Shown here piece by piece: positions 38,225-51,743 of a stretch of DNA of 64,000 bases (positions are counted from its first letter, which is position 1; each line of letters starts with the position of its first letter). Under the pieces are notes generated by a model. The model did no database searches, was not told the DNA's origin, and worked only from the letters and a program-made list of their open reading frames with translations. The position numbers were made by a program, and so were the translations under genes. The DNA is from Wuchereria bancrofti (lineage: Eukaryota > Nematoda > Chromadorea > Rhabditida > Onchocercidae): NCBI GenBank assembly GCA_005281725.1, contig SSBO01000001.1, positions 9,483,334 through 9,547,333 of the forward strand. Direction: 5' to 3'.

Positions 38225-41191
38225 TTTGAGGGAATTTGGTAAATTTTTGATCTGAAATCTCTCTCCTCTCTATTTGGAATTTTTCTTTTTTCAGATAAAT
38301 GTACGGGTTATATTGAAACATACATAATTCATCTTTTAAAAAAAGGATTTTTTTTTTTTTTTCAAATATTCGTCGGTACTAATGTTTTCGGGTACATCAC
38401 TCATATGGGTTAACAATTTCGATATACCGTATCATTAACCATGACTATAATATTATAATATCAGTAATGTGTTATCTAGAAATTGAGAGGAGGAGAAATT
38501 ATATTTTATTCAGGCTATTTTTTTTTTTTTATATTCGGGTTGTGTGTTATGAACATATTCGATATTTGCCAAGAAATTTTAGCTGAAATATTGTTAGTTT
38601 CATGTTGTATGCCTTCCTTCTTCCATTTACTTTTGCGTTGTTTTGAAAATATAACGTTGGTGGTAATTATGGTTTTATCAACACAACACAAAAGCAGCAG
38701 AGTATAATGGTTGTTGTTGTTGTTTTAATAAAACTTAAAATTAATGAAAGAAGCATGAATAGGAATGTAGTATGAAGGAATTTCAAGAAAGTTAAAAAAT
38801 AATTCTTAATTAGGTAAATGTAACTTCTCTTAGTCATTATTAATTGAACAAATCTAGTAGTTATTATGATGATTTTTTTTTAAATTAAGTTTAATCTATA
38901 TATATTTCCATATCAGTAATGATCATTCATTCTCGTCTGTTCATACAATTTTGATACTTTTTTCTTTTCTAAGTGTAAAGTCAAGTCGTTAATGATTTTC
39001 GAGTATCACAGGTTTACATCAGATAGAAATTAAACCTTTTCTAAAATTATCATTTGCTTTGTAGGACGCTAAATATTAGATAATTATTTTCTGTTATAAA
39101 GAAGTATTGAAATGAGTTAGAAGATAAATTATGCTAATATATAATAACAGTAGGAGAAATGATAAATCAACCAGAATTGATAAAAATTGTCTGATTGGAA
39201 AAAAAAACTGAAAAGTTTGAATTTTCAACTATTATTTTTATGAATATACTTTTTACACGAATAGCATTGATTATTGTCCATAAATGTTTGTTGCCAGATA
39301 TTACTTTGATATTATTGACATCTAATTTTGCTAGAAAATTTATAGAATTTCAAAATTTTCAATTGAGATACTTAATTGTGAGATTGGGAAAGATCAAATT
39401 GCATTTCTGAAATATATTATAAAAGGATATACGAATAGCAAAAGTTAATAAAAAGTTAAAAATTTGATTGAAAAATTGGGAAATGTTAAAACGATCCTCT
39501 AAACATTACCATTAATTCTTCCTTTATCTCTTCATAAATTTCATTACTATTAAATTCTGCAATTAGCCTTAATGATTTATTCAAATTCAACGCTATAGCT
39601 AAGCTAAACAAATTATAACAAAACTTCCTCATATTTTATTCAAAATTAAATGTTTGATTTTTTCAAATATTTGAAAGGATTGAAATGATAATGTTTTTAT
39701 TTTGCAATAATAAATTCAAAATATTACAAAAATTTGAGAAATTTAAAGAATTAAGAATTTAAGAATAAGATTGATTGCAAGTTACACAAATTATTGATTG
39801 AAGAATTAGGAAATGATTTAGCTTTAGTATAACTAATTGTAAGCTAAGATAATGAGCAATGATTTGTTTGATTGATCGTTGATGATTGATCTTTCGCTGG
39901 AATAATTTGATCTTCCTGTATCAAATATGTCTCAACTTTTGGTACAGAAAGATATATTTACTGCTAAGATTCGAAAATTATTATTTTTATTTTTTCAATC
40001 AATTAATAAATTTGATTCTATGATTATTATTATCTTTTTTCTCTTTATTTTATCAATTAATAAATTTGATTCTAAAATTAAAAGTTATCTTTTTTTTTCA
40101 TTTCATTAATTAACAAATTTGATTCTAAAATTAAAAATTATTTTTTTTTTCATTTTATCAATTAATAAATTTGCCATAGCTTTCTTAATTTTGCCTAATT
40201 GAGACAATTTTATATCAATTTGTTAATTGTAAATGCTGTTTTGTTATTATTTCAAGTTTTAATTCATTCATTAATCTACAAGTGCTTTTTTTGTTGAAAA
40301 TAATTTGATTCAATGTTACACGTCAAATTTTGATATTTTATTTAAATGTTAACGTTTCACGTTTAATGTTTTACGTTAACAACAAGTGTAAATTAAATTA
40401 TTTGCTTGCATTTTTATTAAATTTGTCCATTATCTCTTTTCTCGTTCTTCACTTCTCCTAGATATGCGACAATTATTCAAAAACAAACTATGCCAGTAAT
40501 TCTTTTGCGAACAAAATGGAAAAAACAAAAAACTTCTTTGGATCTGATTTTCATCACAAAATTTAAATTTAAAGTAAAAAATTTTGAATTTAGAAAATTT
40601 TTCAAATGACAGTAAAAATAACAAAATTCAGTAATAAAATGAAACTTTCTTCATTTCAATACAAAATGAATTTTCTCTAATTTAATTTCATCAGCTTCAT
40701 TTTATGATGAATTTTTAACATCAATTTAAACGTATCAGACGTGTAATTATGTAATTAACGTGTTATATCGTACACGGAATTGCTACCTAATTCAGGTGAA
40801 TCCAGGTAATATTAATCGAAAATGTTTACAGCATTTTAATTTAATGCAAACAACAAAATCACTGTTAGCTTTTCTACTAATAATGAAATTACAATATAAT
40901 TTGTTGTGATGTAAAAAGTATTATCTAATAAACACACATCCAAAGCTTTTAGTATTTTTCAAAAAAGATTGTTTTCATTTGAAACCCTCAAAAAAAAAAA
41001 AAAAATGGTATCTTTTGAAATGTGAAATCCCATGATTTATAATTTTGTTGTAAACAAGAATTCTTGGTAATTTTAATTTGATTTGTAATGAATGTAAGCT
41101 TTCTTTTTGTTCTCTAATATTTTAAAATAATTTAAAATTAATTTTCAACATTTTCATTAATTTGAGAAGTCAAACTTTCGTTCAAAGTGTA
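37860..41191. other. Trehalase 3' UTR and intergenic sequence
   Basis: The 3' UTR may be long: the first clean AATAAA I noted downstream of the stop is at 38727-38732, about 870 bases past the TAA. A run of about 28 A followed by 8 T lies at about 38195-38230. A degenerate repeat of about 54 bases lies at 39982-40175. Nothing else gene-like was found. Confidence 0.45.
39982..40175. repeat. Degenerate tandem repeat, period about 54 bp
   Basis: The motif tcaattaataaatttg recurs near 39999, 40053, 40104 (diverged) and 40158. The first three are followed by attcta, and the copies are separated by T-rich spacers of similar length. About 3.5 copies. Confidence 0.75.
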
Positions 41192-41263
41192 GGTCCCGTG
41201 GTGTAGTGGTTAGCACTCAGGACTTTGAATCCTGCGACGGGAGTTCAAATCTCCCCGGGACCT
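41192..41263 (+). tRNA. tRNA-Gln (anticodon UUG)
   Basis: A complete 72-base cloverleaf. The acceptor stem GGTCCCG (41192-41198) pairs with CGGGACC (41256-41262), with T as discriminator. The D arm contains GTGTAGTGGTTAGCA (box A). The anticodon arm CAGGA-CTTTGAA-TCCTG gives anticodon TTG, reading CAA. The T arm GGGAG-TTCAAAT-CTCCC contains box B. There is no intron and CCA is not encoded, as expected for a eukaryotic nuclear tRNA. It stands alone in intergenic DNA between trehalase and the propeller gene. Confidence 0.97.
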
Positions 41264-44200
41264 TTGTTGGTCATGATAGAACCCGAAGTTTTGCTGTCCC
41301 ATTTTATTTAATTCCCAATGGACGATGGTAGTTTTAAATTGCAAACTTTTGAACAATTAAATGGTAAGCATTATATTTAAATTTTAAAAAGATTTAAACA
41401 AATTACTGATTAGTGAATAGTTTTAAAAATTCGTCACCATATTTTAATGAATTTTGTCAGCTTATTAATAATGATTTATGGGAAAAAAGCAAAAATTTTT
41501 TCTTTTTTGATTATTAAAACTTTTAAATCAAATTGAATTACTTTTACTAATTTTTCTTTTTTTTTTTTTTGACGTGAAATACAATAATGACGATCCAATG
41601 AAATGTACTAAAAGTATCAATGTTTATTCTGGAATATATGATAATTATACAGAGATCGATGATCAACAAATTTCATTGTAAATATTCGACCAAATTTAAT
41701 TTAATAATGATGAATTAAGCATCATAGTATTACTCAATTCCAATTCTATTAAGTTAAGTTATGATACGAAAGATTTGATTAAGACTAAATTATAATAACA
41801 TTGTTGATTTGTAGTTATGTTGTAATATTTGTAAATTGAAATTTTTTTATATTTAAATAAATTTATGTTAGCTTTTTTTTTTGTAATATAATAAAATTGT
41901 ATTGTAAATCTATAATCAAAAAATTTATGCCAATTTTATTTGGTGTAATATTATGAGCGATTGTTATCAGTTGAATGATAAGAGAACTGATTATTATTCA
42001 ATGATTGTATATCTGTTTTGAAGTGAGATTGGTAATTTTGATTTAGCATAACTGAAATCAATCGTTTCATCTATCATTGTAGTATTATCATTCGTTGTAT
42101 TTCTTCAATTCAGTTTACTCATCTTATTATTCAATTCATTATCAATAATTAAGCTAATTAGCATTATTTGAATTATACATATTAAGATGAAATATATGTA
42201 TGTACGTGTTTTACGTCAAGTTACGTCAAATACGTACATTAAGCGTTACTCAAATACATATTATTTATCATAGAATTAATGAAACAGCAACAGAAATGCT
42301 GACGAGCAATCATATGAAATTTATTAAAATACCAAATGAACATTAAAGAAGATATTTAAATTTTTAATAATTTTAGATTTCATGAAATTTATTAAAATAC
42401 CAAATAAACATTAATTAAAGAAAATATTGAAATTTTAACAAATTTGGATTTCTTGTCGTATCTGTCCTATATGTTCTATTAATTATTCTTACTTCTATTA
42501 ATTACTGATAGATCAATAATTAATAATTAAGCAATACTTATCCAAAAAAATTATCTATGCAAATTATCTCCTCGATTTGACCTAAATCAGTAACAAAAGC
42601 ATTATATTCTTTATCTATTCGAATTCATCACTTTTTTTTTTACATAATTCAGGTAATAACATTAGTAGAAACCTTTTAAAATTATAGCATAAAATTCAAA
42701 TCAAAAAAAATTATTGCATTTTTTTTTCTTTTCAAAGTTAATTGTAAGGAATTTTGCTGAAGAAAAATCCAACAAATTTAAATTACTCTAAATTTCATTG
42801 CGCAAATTCGATTAAGTTTGGCAGAAAAAAAAGAAAAAAATGTTTTCCATTTTTCACATTATCCAATTTTTACTAATAAAAAATAAATAACTATAAAAGA
42901 TAAAATAAATATAAGCAACTTTGTTCATGATATAAATAATAAATTAATGATATTTATTAAAATATCAGTCATTAATATTAGGTTAGTCAACAAATAAGTA
43001 ATGGAAATTAATTAATTAATTAATTAATCACTAAAAATATAATTTTCATTCTATTCGATATTTCATAAAAAAAAAGGCATTCATAATTATTTTGCTGAAT
43101 AAATTTGTTTTATAATTACTATTCATTGATATTATCATTATTATTATCGTTGCTATTGTTGTTGTTTTTTTTTTCAGTAAATTTTTGTGAAAGTTCAAAT
43201 TAATGATTAGTCTTTGAGATCAAAAACGATCAAAAAAGATCAAAAAGAAAAGTAATTTAAATGATATGTTATCAGTGGTATCGGTTTCTGTTACTAATGA
43301 ACTTTTAGAAAATTTCAATTTGTCATTTCTTGTCCTATTTTAATTTTATTTTATTTCTTCTTTTTTTCACTGACATTTGAAAGCAACTCATACTAACTGT
43401 ATTATTTTGTACAATGTATTGTTCGATTTAATTCATCGTTCCGTTTAATTCATTCGTTCCATTTTTTTTTTTTTTGTGTCAACCTAACAAAAAACGATAT
43501 AACGGTTGACAATTTCTCTGCGACACCTTAAACCATTTACTTTTGTAACAATCATTTAACTTTGTAATAATACTTAAATTTTAATCGTTTTATTTTTACA
43601 ATATGATAGCATTGAATTCTATCAGTGTTAATTTGAAAAAGTCAATTTTAACACTTATTGCAATATTTATGTATTTGTTAATTTTTAACAGTTCAGTTTT
43701 TTTTTTTTTGAGAAAAAATTGAGTAAGAATTTAAAAAAAAAATTAGTGTTGTGATGTGCAAAAATATTCAATAACAAAATCAAAAAAAATTTTTAATTCT
43801 ATTTAATTGTAAACTTTTGAGAAATGAATGAAACTATGTGTACAGATGGATTAATATTCAAATTTAAATATCAATTAAATTATTCGTTTTTTTTTCTCCA
43901 ACCTTTAATTGTTGATTATTTTGTGCATTTAGGTGACAAATCTAGATATTATGCATACACATAATATTTGAATTGATAATAGAAGATGACAAAATTAGGC
44001 GAATATTAAAAGTTTCGTAGGATTTGATTAGAATCGCTCATTGACCCCAAATTGTTGATTACATTCTGATAAACATTTTCAATCCTCTCAAGAATGAACA
44101 CAATTCTTCGAAATTTTTGAATTATCCTTCCTAAGTATTGTTATTATTTTTATCACTATTTACCGATATTTTATTAACAAAATTTATGATTAATTATTTA

Positions 44201-44422
44201 TTTTCAATCATTTAAGAAATAATTGAATTCTAATATTGGCACTTTTTTTAATCGTACTCACATTATTGATATGTTAATAAGCTTTTTTTTTCTCCTTTCT
44301 TATTTCAAAATAAAATTTAAATTGTAAAAAATTTTTATTATAATTTAATTATGAAATAGCTATTCTAAGATGGTTTTTTCTTTTTTATTTTTTGGTTAAA
44401 TATAAAGATTAAAAAAATTTTT
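41264..44422. other. AT-rich intergenic, no gene seen
   Basis: Low-complexity AT sequence. A diverged tandem duplication of about 68 bases lies at 42314-42450. A run of TTAATTAA repeats occurs near 43005-43030. This is the upstream flank of the membrane-propeller gene; no convincing core promoter is visible. Confidence 0.45.
42314..42450. repeat. Diverged tandem duplication, offset about 68 bp
   Basis: Two copies start with atgaaatttattaaaatacc at 42314 and 42382. They share the following segments (caaat-aacatt, aaagaa, ttagattt / ttggattt) with small indels. Confidence 0.8.
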
Positions 44423-44428
44423 AGAAAT
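44423..44428 (+). promoter_or_regulatory. Probable SL trans-splice acceptor
   Basis: The tttttag ending at 44424 lies four bases before the ATG at 44429. That spacing is typical for trans-spliced nematode mRNAs. The AT-rich background makes a chance match possible. Confidence 0.5.
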
Positions 44429-47400
44429 ATGGGTACAATAAGTGCAATGATTATTATCTGTTGTTTAATCATTTCTGCTTCATTAACTGTAGTTATCATT
44501 TTGGTAACAATACCAACTGAAATTAACTATGAATCGCATTATCCAAAAGTATGGATTAATCGACAAAATACCCATTCTGACAACACTTTAACTAATAATT
44601 TTTATTTTCATACAAATAAAAAAATTTTATCAAATTTAAAAAATGATACATTATCAGTAATTGTAACTACTGATACTACTACCACTACTGATACTACTAC
44701 TACTACTGCTACTAGTACTACTATTATTACAACAATTACTGATACTACTGATTTTATTATCATTCCTAATACAGCTGAAATATTTAAGATTAAATTAGAA
44801 AATGATAAGCATTCTTATCAATCATTTTTATCATCAACAATAATACCAATGAAAAATTGGAAACAAAATCAGAAGAAATCATCACAGAGACGTACCACAG
44901 TAAATTTAAGCACCAATATTGTAATAGGAAGAGATAAAAATGTAACATTAAATAATCATGAATCATCGATCAATCAAAAAAGTTTGAAAAATTCACGACA
45001 AAATTTAGCAACATTAATGTTAAATCATCATATTGAGCAATTATCATTAAATGATGATAAATTAGCAAAAGGTAAACAAGATAAGATGAATGTGACACAG
45101 ATGACATTATTACGTGAAATAACATTTTCAAATGATGTTAAAGTAGTTGGATTAACGATGCAACGTACACTTCTTTATGTTGCTACTAGTGATGGTCAAA
45201 TTATGATGATAAATCCGGAAACTAGCAAACAGGTATGATATGATATGATATGATATTAGTATTATCAGTTTTTTCTTTTTGTCATCCTATCAGAAATGAA
45301 AAATTTTATTAATTGTGAAAGAATGATAACTTTTATTAAACAATATAAAATGTATTTAATATGATAAGATATTACTGATTAATATTTGAGAAATTTTTCG
45401 AAATGTTTACAAAATTTTCAAATATATAATAAAAGTAAAAATATTTGTAGAAATTATAATGAAAGAAAAAATATTTAACAAAATATTGTATGATTAGTAT
45501 GTAGTAATATTTTTAGATAATGCGTAAATTCTATTAGAAAACGTATGATGTTATCAGTTAAATATGCTATCAGCGTTATTTCCGTATAGAAATGATAAAG
45601 AAACAAATAAATTAAACAAATTAAATTTAATTAATTAAGGATATGGTGAAGTTAAGAAATTAGTAAATCAAATGTTGATATTAAGATGCGAAATAATGTT
45701 GGACAATTGCTAGAAAGTCTATAAAACTTTTTTTTATAGTTTTTATTGCCATTTTTAATTTATTCAAACTTTTTTTTTTTTTGCTTTTTCATATAGTACA
45801 AACGAGTCAATTTAATCTATTAACTCATAAGTTTATTTAAAATTACATCAGATTGTAAAAAAATTTTAAAATGAATTTGTATTAAATTATTTGAGGAAAG
45901 ACAAAAAACAAAGCTAAAATTTGCTCCCATGTTTTTATTAAATTTCTACCTTTTAGTTTAATTTTTTATTTGTTTTTCGATGAGTTTAATTTTGGACGAT
46001 TTAATAAGCATAGCAATATTAAGCATACATTTTATTTCAATCAACCAAATAGATAAAAAAAAATTATTAGATTGTTAGAAGCAATAAATTAGTGGTTTAA
46101 AATTTCGAATGTTTATTTTAAGGCAATTAAAATTTGACATAGGAATTAACTAAGATGAAAATGGGCCGTAAAAGAAAAAATTTCTGTAATTTATTGTCAA
46201 ATTTTTTTTTAACGCTAATAATTTTAATTTATTCCAAAAGTTTGATAGAGAATTGCTAATGCAAAATTAACAATAGCAATTTTAAACCATTATTATCTAT
46301 TAGAGAATGCAAAAATTTTTGAATTTTAATTTCTAAATAAAATTAAATTGCAAATTGAAAAAGAAAAGTAATGCTTAAAAAAAAACAAAAAATTATAAAT
46401 TTTTTTTTTCAGGTAGGAATTATCAGTGTTAATGGTAGAATAAATCGAATGACAGTGACACATAGTACTGATATTATTATCTTAAATGGTACCTATTTGA
46501 TATCATTTCGAAATGGCCGGAAATACAGGCAAATGAAATTACCTATAGCTGGCAAAAGTTTATCAACATTTGAAGATGAGGTAATTTCATTTTAATTACT
46601 TCTAACTTAAATTTCATTTAATTGACAAATTTAAATAAGAAATATGGCAGAATTAAAACTATATTTTGATATATTAACATTTTAAAAAATTTAAATCACA
46701 CATATTTATTTATGTTAAGCGAATAATGAAATTAATAATAAATTAGATAATCCAAAAATTCTTTTTTGTTCAAAAATTTTTTTTGTTTTATGCAAAATTT
46801 AGGTTTCAATGAAATATGAAAATTCTAATTGAAAATTTTAATGCAAAATATTTTAAAATAATTTCAAAAAAAAGTGAAATTGATAATGTTGAAATTTACT
46901 TATCAAACAGAGGAATAGAAAGTTTAAAAAAGGTTAAAGTATAAAAAATAAAAATAAGTGACAATTTAGAAAGTAAGCTAAGGGTGACAATAATGCTATA
47001 ACACTTAAAATATGTTTTAATTGACTCAATTTTAATAAACACGTAAAAATATTTAGTTTAACTGAATGAATTTTAATAATTATTTTGAAAATATCTTAAG
47101 CAATTTGCAATAAAAACTCTTCCAATTGCTATTTTATTTTATTTACTTTAGTCAATTTAAAATCAATGCTAAGTCAATTGACATTTATTTCAATTTCGTT
47201 TTTTTTTTTTTTTTTTTTTTAACAACAGCTTAGTTTGAAATAGAAAACAGTGCTTAATAATTAGTGCTTTATCAATTCAAGAATTTGAATTTTTGATAAT
47301 TGAAAATAACTTGTAGAGCGGCTCAGAACGGATAATAGCGCTTGGCCGAAGTAATGATGCATTATTTGTTTTTGCGGATGATTTGAAACCATTCGAGGAA

Positions 47401-48423
47401 ATATATTACAAAAATGATGCCAAAGAGGCATGTAATTTTGCTATTTGGCATCAAAAATACTATTATGTAAGCTGCCAAAGTGCTATTCTACAACTTTCCA
47501 AGGTTAATTTATTCAAATTTTTAAAGATTAATTTAATTTTGATGAATGTAACTTGAAAATATTTCCAGTATTGTCGTAATTTTACAAGAAAAAAAAAATT
47601 CAATAAAAAAAAACTCAAATTTTCGAATTTTTTTTTTTTGCTGTGTTTGTTCATTGCAATTTTTTTTTTTATAATACTGTTTTCATTGCAATTTATAATA
47701 CTAAAATTAATTTAATGTATAAATTAGTTTACAATTTCAGTTTTTTTTTTTGTTTCTATTTTCAAAATTAATTCTTTCAAAAATTTGAAATAGTATTCTT
47801 TTATTTTACCTATTACAAATTCATTTTAATAACTGATTTTTTTTTTTTTATTTAGGATGGTGAAATTATGAAAAAAATTAGCGCTAATAATGGAACATTC
47901 TCACTTGGTATAACATTTGATGATAAGGGTCAAATAATTGCAATTGTAAGAGGACAACCACTTCTTCAAGTTTTTCAAGTTAGAATTTTTTTTTTTTTTA
48001 TGATATTTGCAATATAATGCTAACATGAAAAAAAGGAAATTTTAATTTAAATTTCAAAATGAAATTTAAAATGTTTGGTAGAAATTATCACACATATAAT
48101 TATTAATTTTTATTTATCATCCAATGATAAGATTATTACTATCATTTATACAGATTAATTTATGCTTAACATATGCAAATTTAATTTTGTATTTAAATTT
48201 AATTATCTATCTTTATATATACAAAAAAAAATTTTAAATTAAATTATTTATTCTCTTTTAGAATGGTCAATTACGACATAATCTATCGGCGATATCAACC
48301 GATGAAATATTCACAATTTGGTCGGAAATTCTTTATGAAAATGGTCGATTGCATATTGTAGATTATCTGGCAAGTAAACTAAAGACTTTTCGCTATCCAA
48401 TTGGTAGCACTGAGAATGCATAA
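44429..48423 (+). CDS. Type II membrane protein with Thr-rich stalk and NHL-like beta-propeller
   Basis: Five exons: 44429-45232, 46413-46580, 47317-47502, 47856-47978, 48262-48423. All junctions are phase 0, giving 480 residues. Residues about 5-28 are a hydrophobic signal anchor (SAMIIICCLIISASLTVVII). A Thr-rich segment follows at about residues 79-109, encoded by an ACT microsatellite, then a basic, Asn/Lys-rich stretch to about residue 225. The last 250 residues consist of repeated beta-type units: LYVATSDGQIMMINPET, ITFDDKGQIIAIVRG with LLQVFQ, and GRLHIVDYLASKLKTF. This pattern resembles NHL or SMP-30-type propellers. I cannot assign it to a named family. No collagen Gly-X-Y repeat or olfactomedin motif was seen. 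An extracellular propeller on a possibly O-glycosylated stalk is inferred. Gene structure is supported by phase and acceptors; function is unknown. Confidence 0.82.
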
Positions 48424-51400
48424 TATGTCAATTGGTCAAAGGTCAAGTTGATAGGGTCATCAAATGAGCTATGTCATTCTTTTCATTCATTTCTAATGTA
48501 ATATCATCATAAAGGTGCAAACATATTATCTTCTTAGACTATAATTGCTTCTTTAGCAAATATATATATGTGTCAATTAATGAATTTATCTAATTAAAAA
48601 AAAATTTAATCATCAATTTTAACAAATGCTTTGAGAAAAAAAAAGCAAATTAAATTTTAAGAAATTAACTGTAATTAAGCAAAATTCATGAGAAAACTAT
48701 TTATCAGCAATATGCAAGCTATTAATTTGAAAATTTCAAAAATTAGTCTCGCGAATATTTCAATAAATAACGAGCATTTAGATAAAATTTCATTCATCTG
48801 AAAATAAATTTTAATAAATTTGTTTTAAAACAATAAATTTATTTTTCTTTAGTCTTTTCTTTTTTACATTTCTTTTTCTAGTTTCTCTTCAGTCTAATAA
48901 CTTCCACAATTATCATATAAAATCTAGTTTTCCGTTATAATATAATGAGATAATTTAATGTCTTGTTATTTTTAAAAATTTTTTTCAAATATTTTTTTTT
49001 CTCATATCTAATTTAAATTACGGGTTAAGTAATCTTTCTAAAAAATATACCATTTTCCTTTTTTTTTTTATTTTATTATAGCAATTATAGACGCTATGCA
49101 ACAATTACTAATTAAAATTTTTACAAAAGATTTAACAAAATTTATTTTCCGATTAGAAATATTTTTCGTTTTTAACGTTTTATTTAAAAATTATTTTCCA
49201 CATTAAATGTTTGTTAATTATATTAATTATCTCATCCTCTCTCTAATAAGAATATTTGTAATTGTATTCATAAAGTCTTCTAATGCAATTTGAAAAGCTT
49301 TTTTCAGTCATTCTAACGTTAGAAAAAAAAATGTATGCCACATTTTTATTTTATTTTTGAGTTATTAATTACTTATTTAATTCATCACTTTTATACAACA
49401 TTTATTAATCTCAATTCTTTAAAAATACTCATCTTCTATAATTAATTTTACCAAATAATCTAATTAAATTTAATAATAATTTTGTAAAAAAATTTTGTAA
49501 ATAAGAAAAATATCAAATTTTCATGTGTTTTCAAAAAAAAAAAAATTGAGAGTTTTGATGGGAATTTAAAGAAAAAATGGCAAAAGAAACAATTTTTTTT
49601 TAATTAATATTAATTTAGTGCAAATATTTTTTCAAATTTCCATCAAATAATTTCAAATTTTCAAAATTTTTTTAAAAGAATCTCAAAGCATTAATATCAT
49701 TCACAAATTTANAAAAAAAAAAAAAAAAAAAATTGAGAGTTTTGATGGGAATTTAAAGAAAAAATGGCAAAAGAAACAATTTTTTTTTAATTAATATTAA
49801 TTTAGTGCAAATATTTTTTCAAATTTCCATCAAATAATTTCAAATTTTCAAAATTTTTTTAAAAGAATCTCAAAGCATTAATATCATTCACAAATTTATC
49901 CTTTTTTCTTTACCATTTTTCTTCAATGCTTATCAAAATGAAATAAGTTAAGCTTAAGAGATAAGATAATGAAGTTATGTGTTTTTTTTTTCCTAATTAT
50001 GATCGATTAATTGAAATTTGGTTAACCTCTCTCTCTCTTTGTCTCTCTGTCTCTCTCTCTCTCCCTCTCTCTGTTTGAACTTTATCGCTACTGCTAAGTA
50101 ATATGTAAATAAATACTTTATGGTACTTTTATGTTTAACTTTAATCTAAGCAAATATAGAAGCTTCATAGTATACTTAATCAACATAATATCATGTTTTT
50201 TGCCTTTTTTTTACTTAACAAAAATACTCCAACAATTAGGAATAGAAAAAGGAAAGGATGGAATTGAGAAGAAAAAGGAGAGGGAAAGAGAAAGAGAGAG
50301 AGAGAGGGAGAGAGAGAGAGAGGGGTTAATCCGGAAATGATCCGTAAGGAAAATATGAAAATCTATTCCAAATAAGTTGAAAACTTATGCGCTTTTTACC
50401 GATTCATTACAATTCATTAACGTTAATATCATATTAACAATTTGATCTTTTTCCTTTTTCCTTTTTTTTTTTTTTTGTCTTTTTATGTTCGTTTTCGGTT
50501 TTTTGTTTGATTCAAGTCTATTAGATTCGTTCTTTATGCCAAATTTACGCAACAACAGAAAAAAAAAAAGAAAACCACTTTGATCATTGTTTATCTATTA
50601 ACCGGACTGATCAATCCGGTAAATAAAGCAATAAATTTGTTTGCACATTAGTACCATTATCATATTCATACTAAATATCTCTTCTTATTCACATTTAATA
50701 AGTAACGTGATGTTTTTTTTTTGATATAGTAATTAAATATATGTTTTATTAACTTGTTAATTTGTCCAATAAATAAAACAACAATTAAATTATCGAAAAT
50801 TATTCACATATTAAAATTGACTTGTTAATGTTTGTTTATTGTTATGTTTAACAAATAAAATAAAAACATATTTGTTTTCACAGTTTTTCTTTTTTTCTTT
50901 TTTTTTTTGTTGTTAGAAACTATTGAAAAAGAAAAAATTTTTTTTTTGATGATGCAAAACATAAGTTTTTTTTTTCGATCTGGAAAGTCTGCAATTTTTT
51001 TTTATTGAATTAATTAATTTTTACAGAATTTAAAAAAAAANAAAAAAAAATATTTTTCCAAGTATTCCTAAAACTTCAAAATTTCTCTTTTCAAATTTTA
51101 TCCGAAAATTTGCTAATATTACTGAAGCAAAATTTATTTTATCGAGAAATTTGAGTACAGATTCCGAATTTTTTTTTTAGAGACAGCAATGGTGATATTT
51201 TATTGTTTCATAAAGCGACAATACCAGGATTGTTTTTGAGATTTTACGAGACAATTGCAGATACGTCACGCGGTTGTCGGTTCAGTTAATTTAAGATTGA
51301 GGGGAAATAAGGTTGGAAATAATAAAGTGAATTCTAGACTTGCAAGTGTTCGAGTTTCACGTTTCTTACGGTGGCAAATCAGGAACGTGAAAATTAGTTA

Positions 51401-51743
51401 CTTATGTTGATGCTCTAAATCAAAGTGAGCGTATGATGTTTTTCAAATATTTCAGAATTTCAAGTGGTAAGTAAAAAATGGGAATGAAAGCAACCTTTAA
51501 AAGTTCCTGTTCACTTAAAAATTCCAGCATTTATACGCCTAGCAGTATAACTATAACACTGCCGAAATAGACTTCACAATGCTCCTATTCAATTTTTATA
51601 ATGTTTTTTTTTCTTGCATTATTTCGGCAGTATAATGTTGCTATCAAATAATGTTGACGTCGAATTGCAAGAAACGAATAACCAATTACTAATGGAATTA
51701 CTAGAAAATATAATTTATTTACACATGTTTTGCTAATTTCTAG
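48424..51743. other. Intergenic with simple repeats and two assembly N positions
   Basis: This holds the 3' flank of the propeller gene (AATAAA near 48803), a 167-bp exact duplication around an N at 49712, complementary CT (50027-50073) and GA (50277-50324) microsatellites, and a single N at 51041 inside a poly(A) run. No gene was recognised. The less AT-rich stretch at 51180-51600 precedes the HGH1-like gene and may include its promoter. Confidence 0.5.
49545..49898. repeat. Exact 167-bp direct duplication around an N, likely assembly artefact
   Basis: Bases 49545-49711 are identical to 49732-49898. Between them are one N (49712) and a poly(A) run, and the first copy is preceded by a similar poly(A) run. 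Identical overlapping ends joined at an N are typical of a failed contig merge, so the true sequence may have one copy. Confidence 0.85.
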
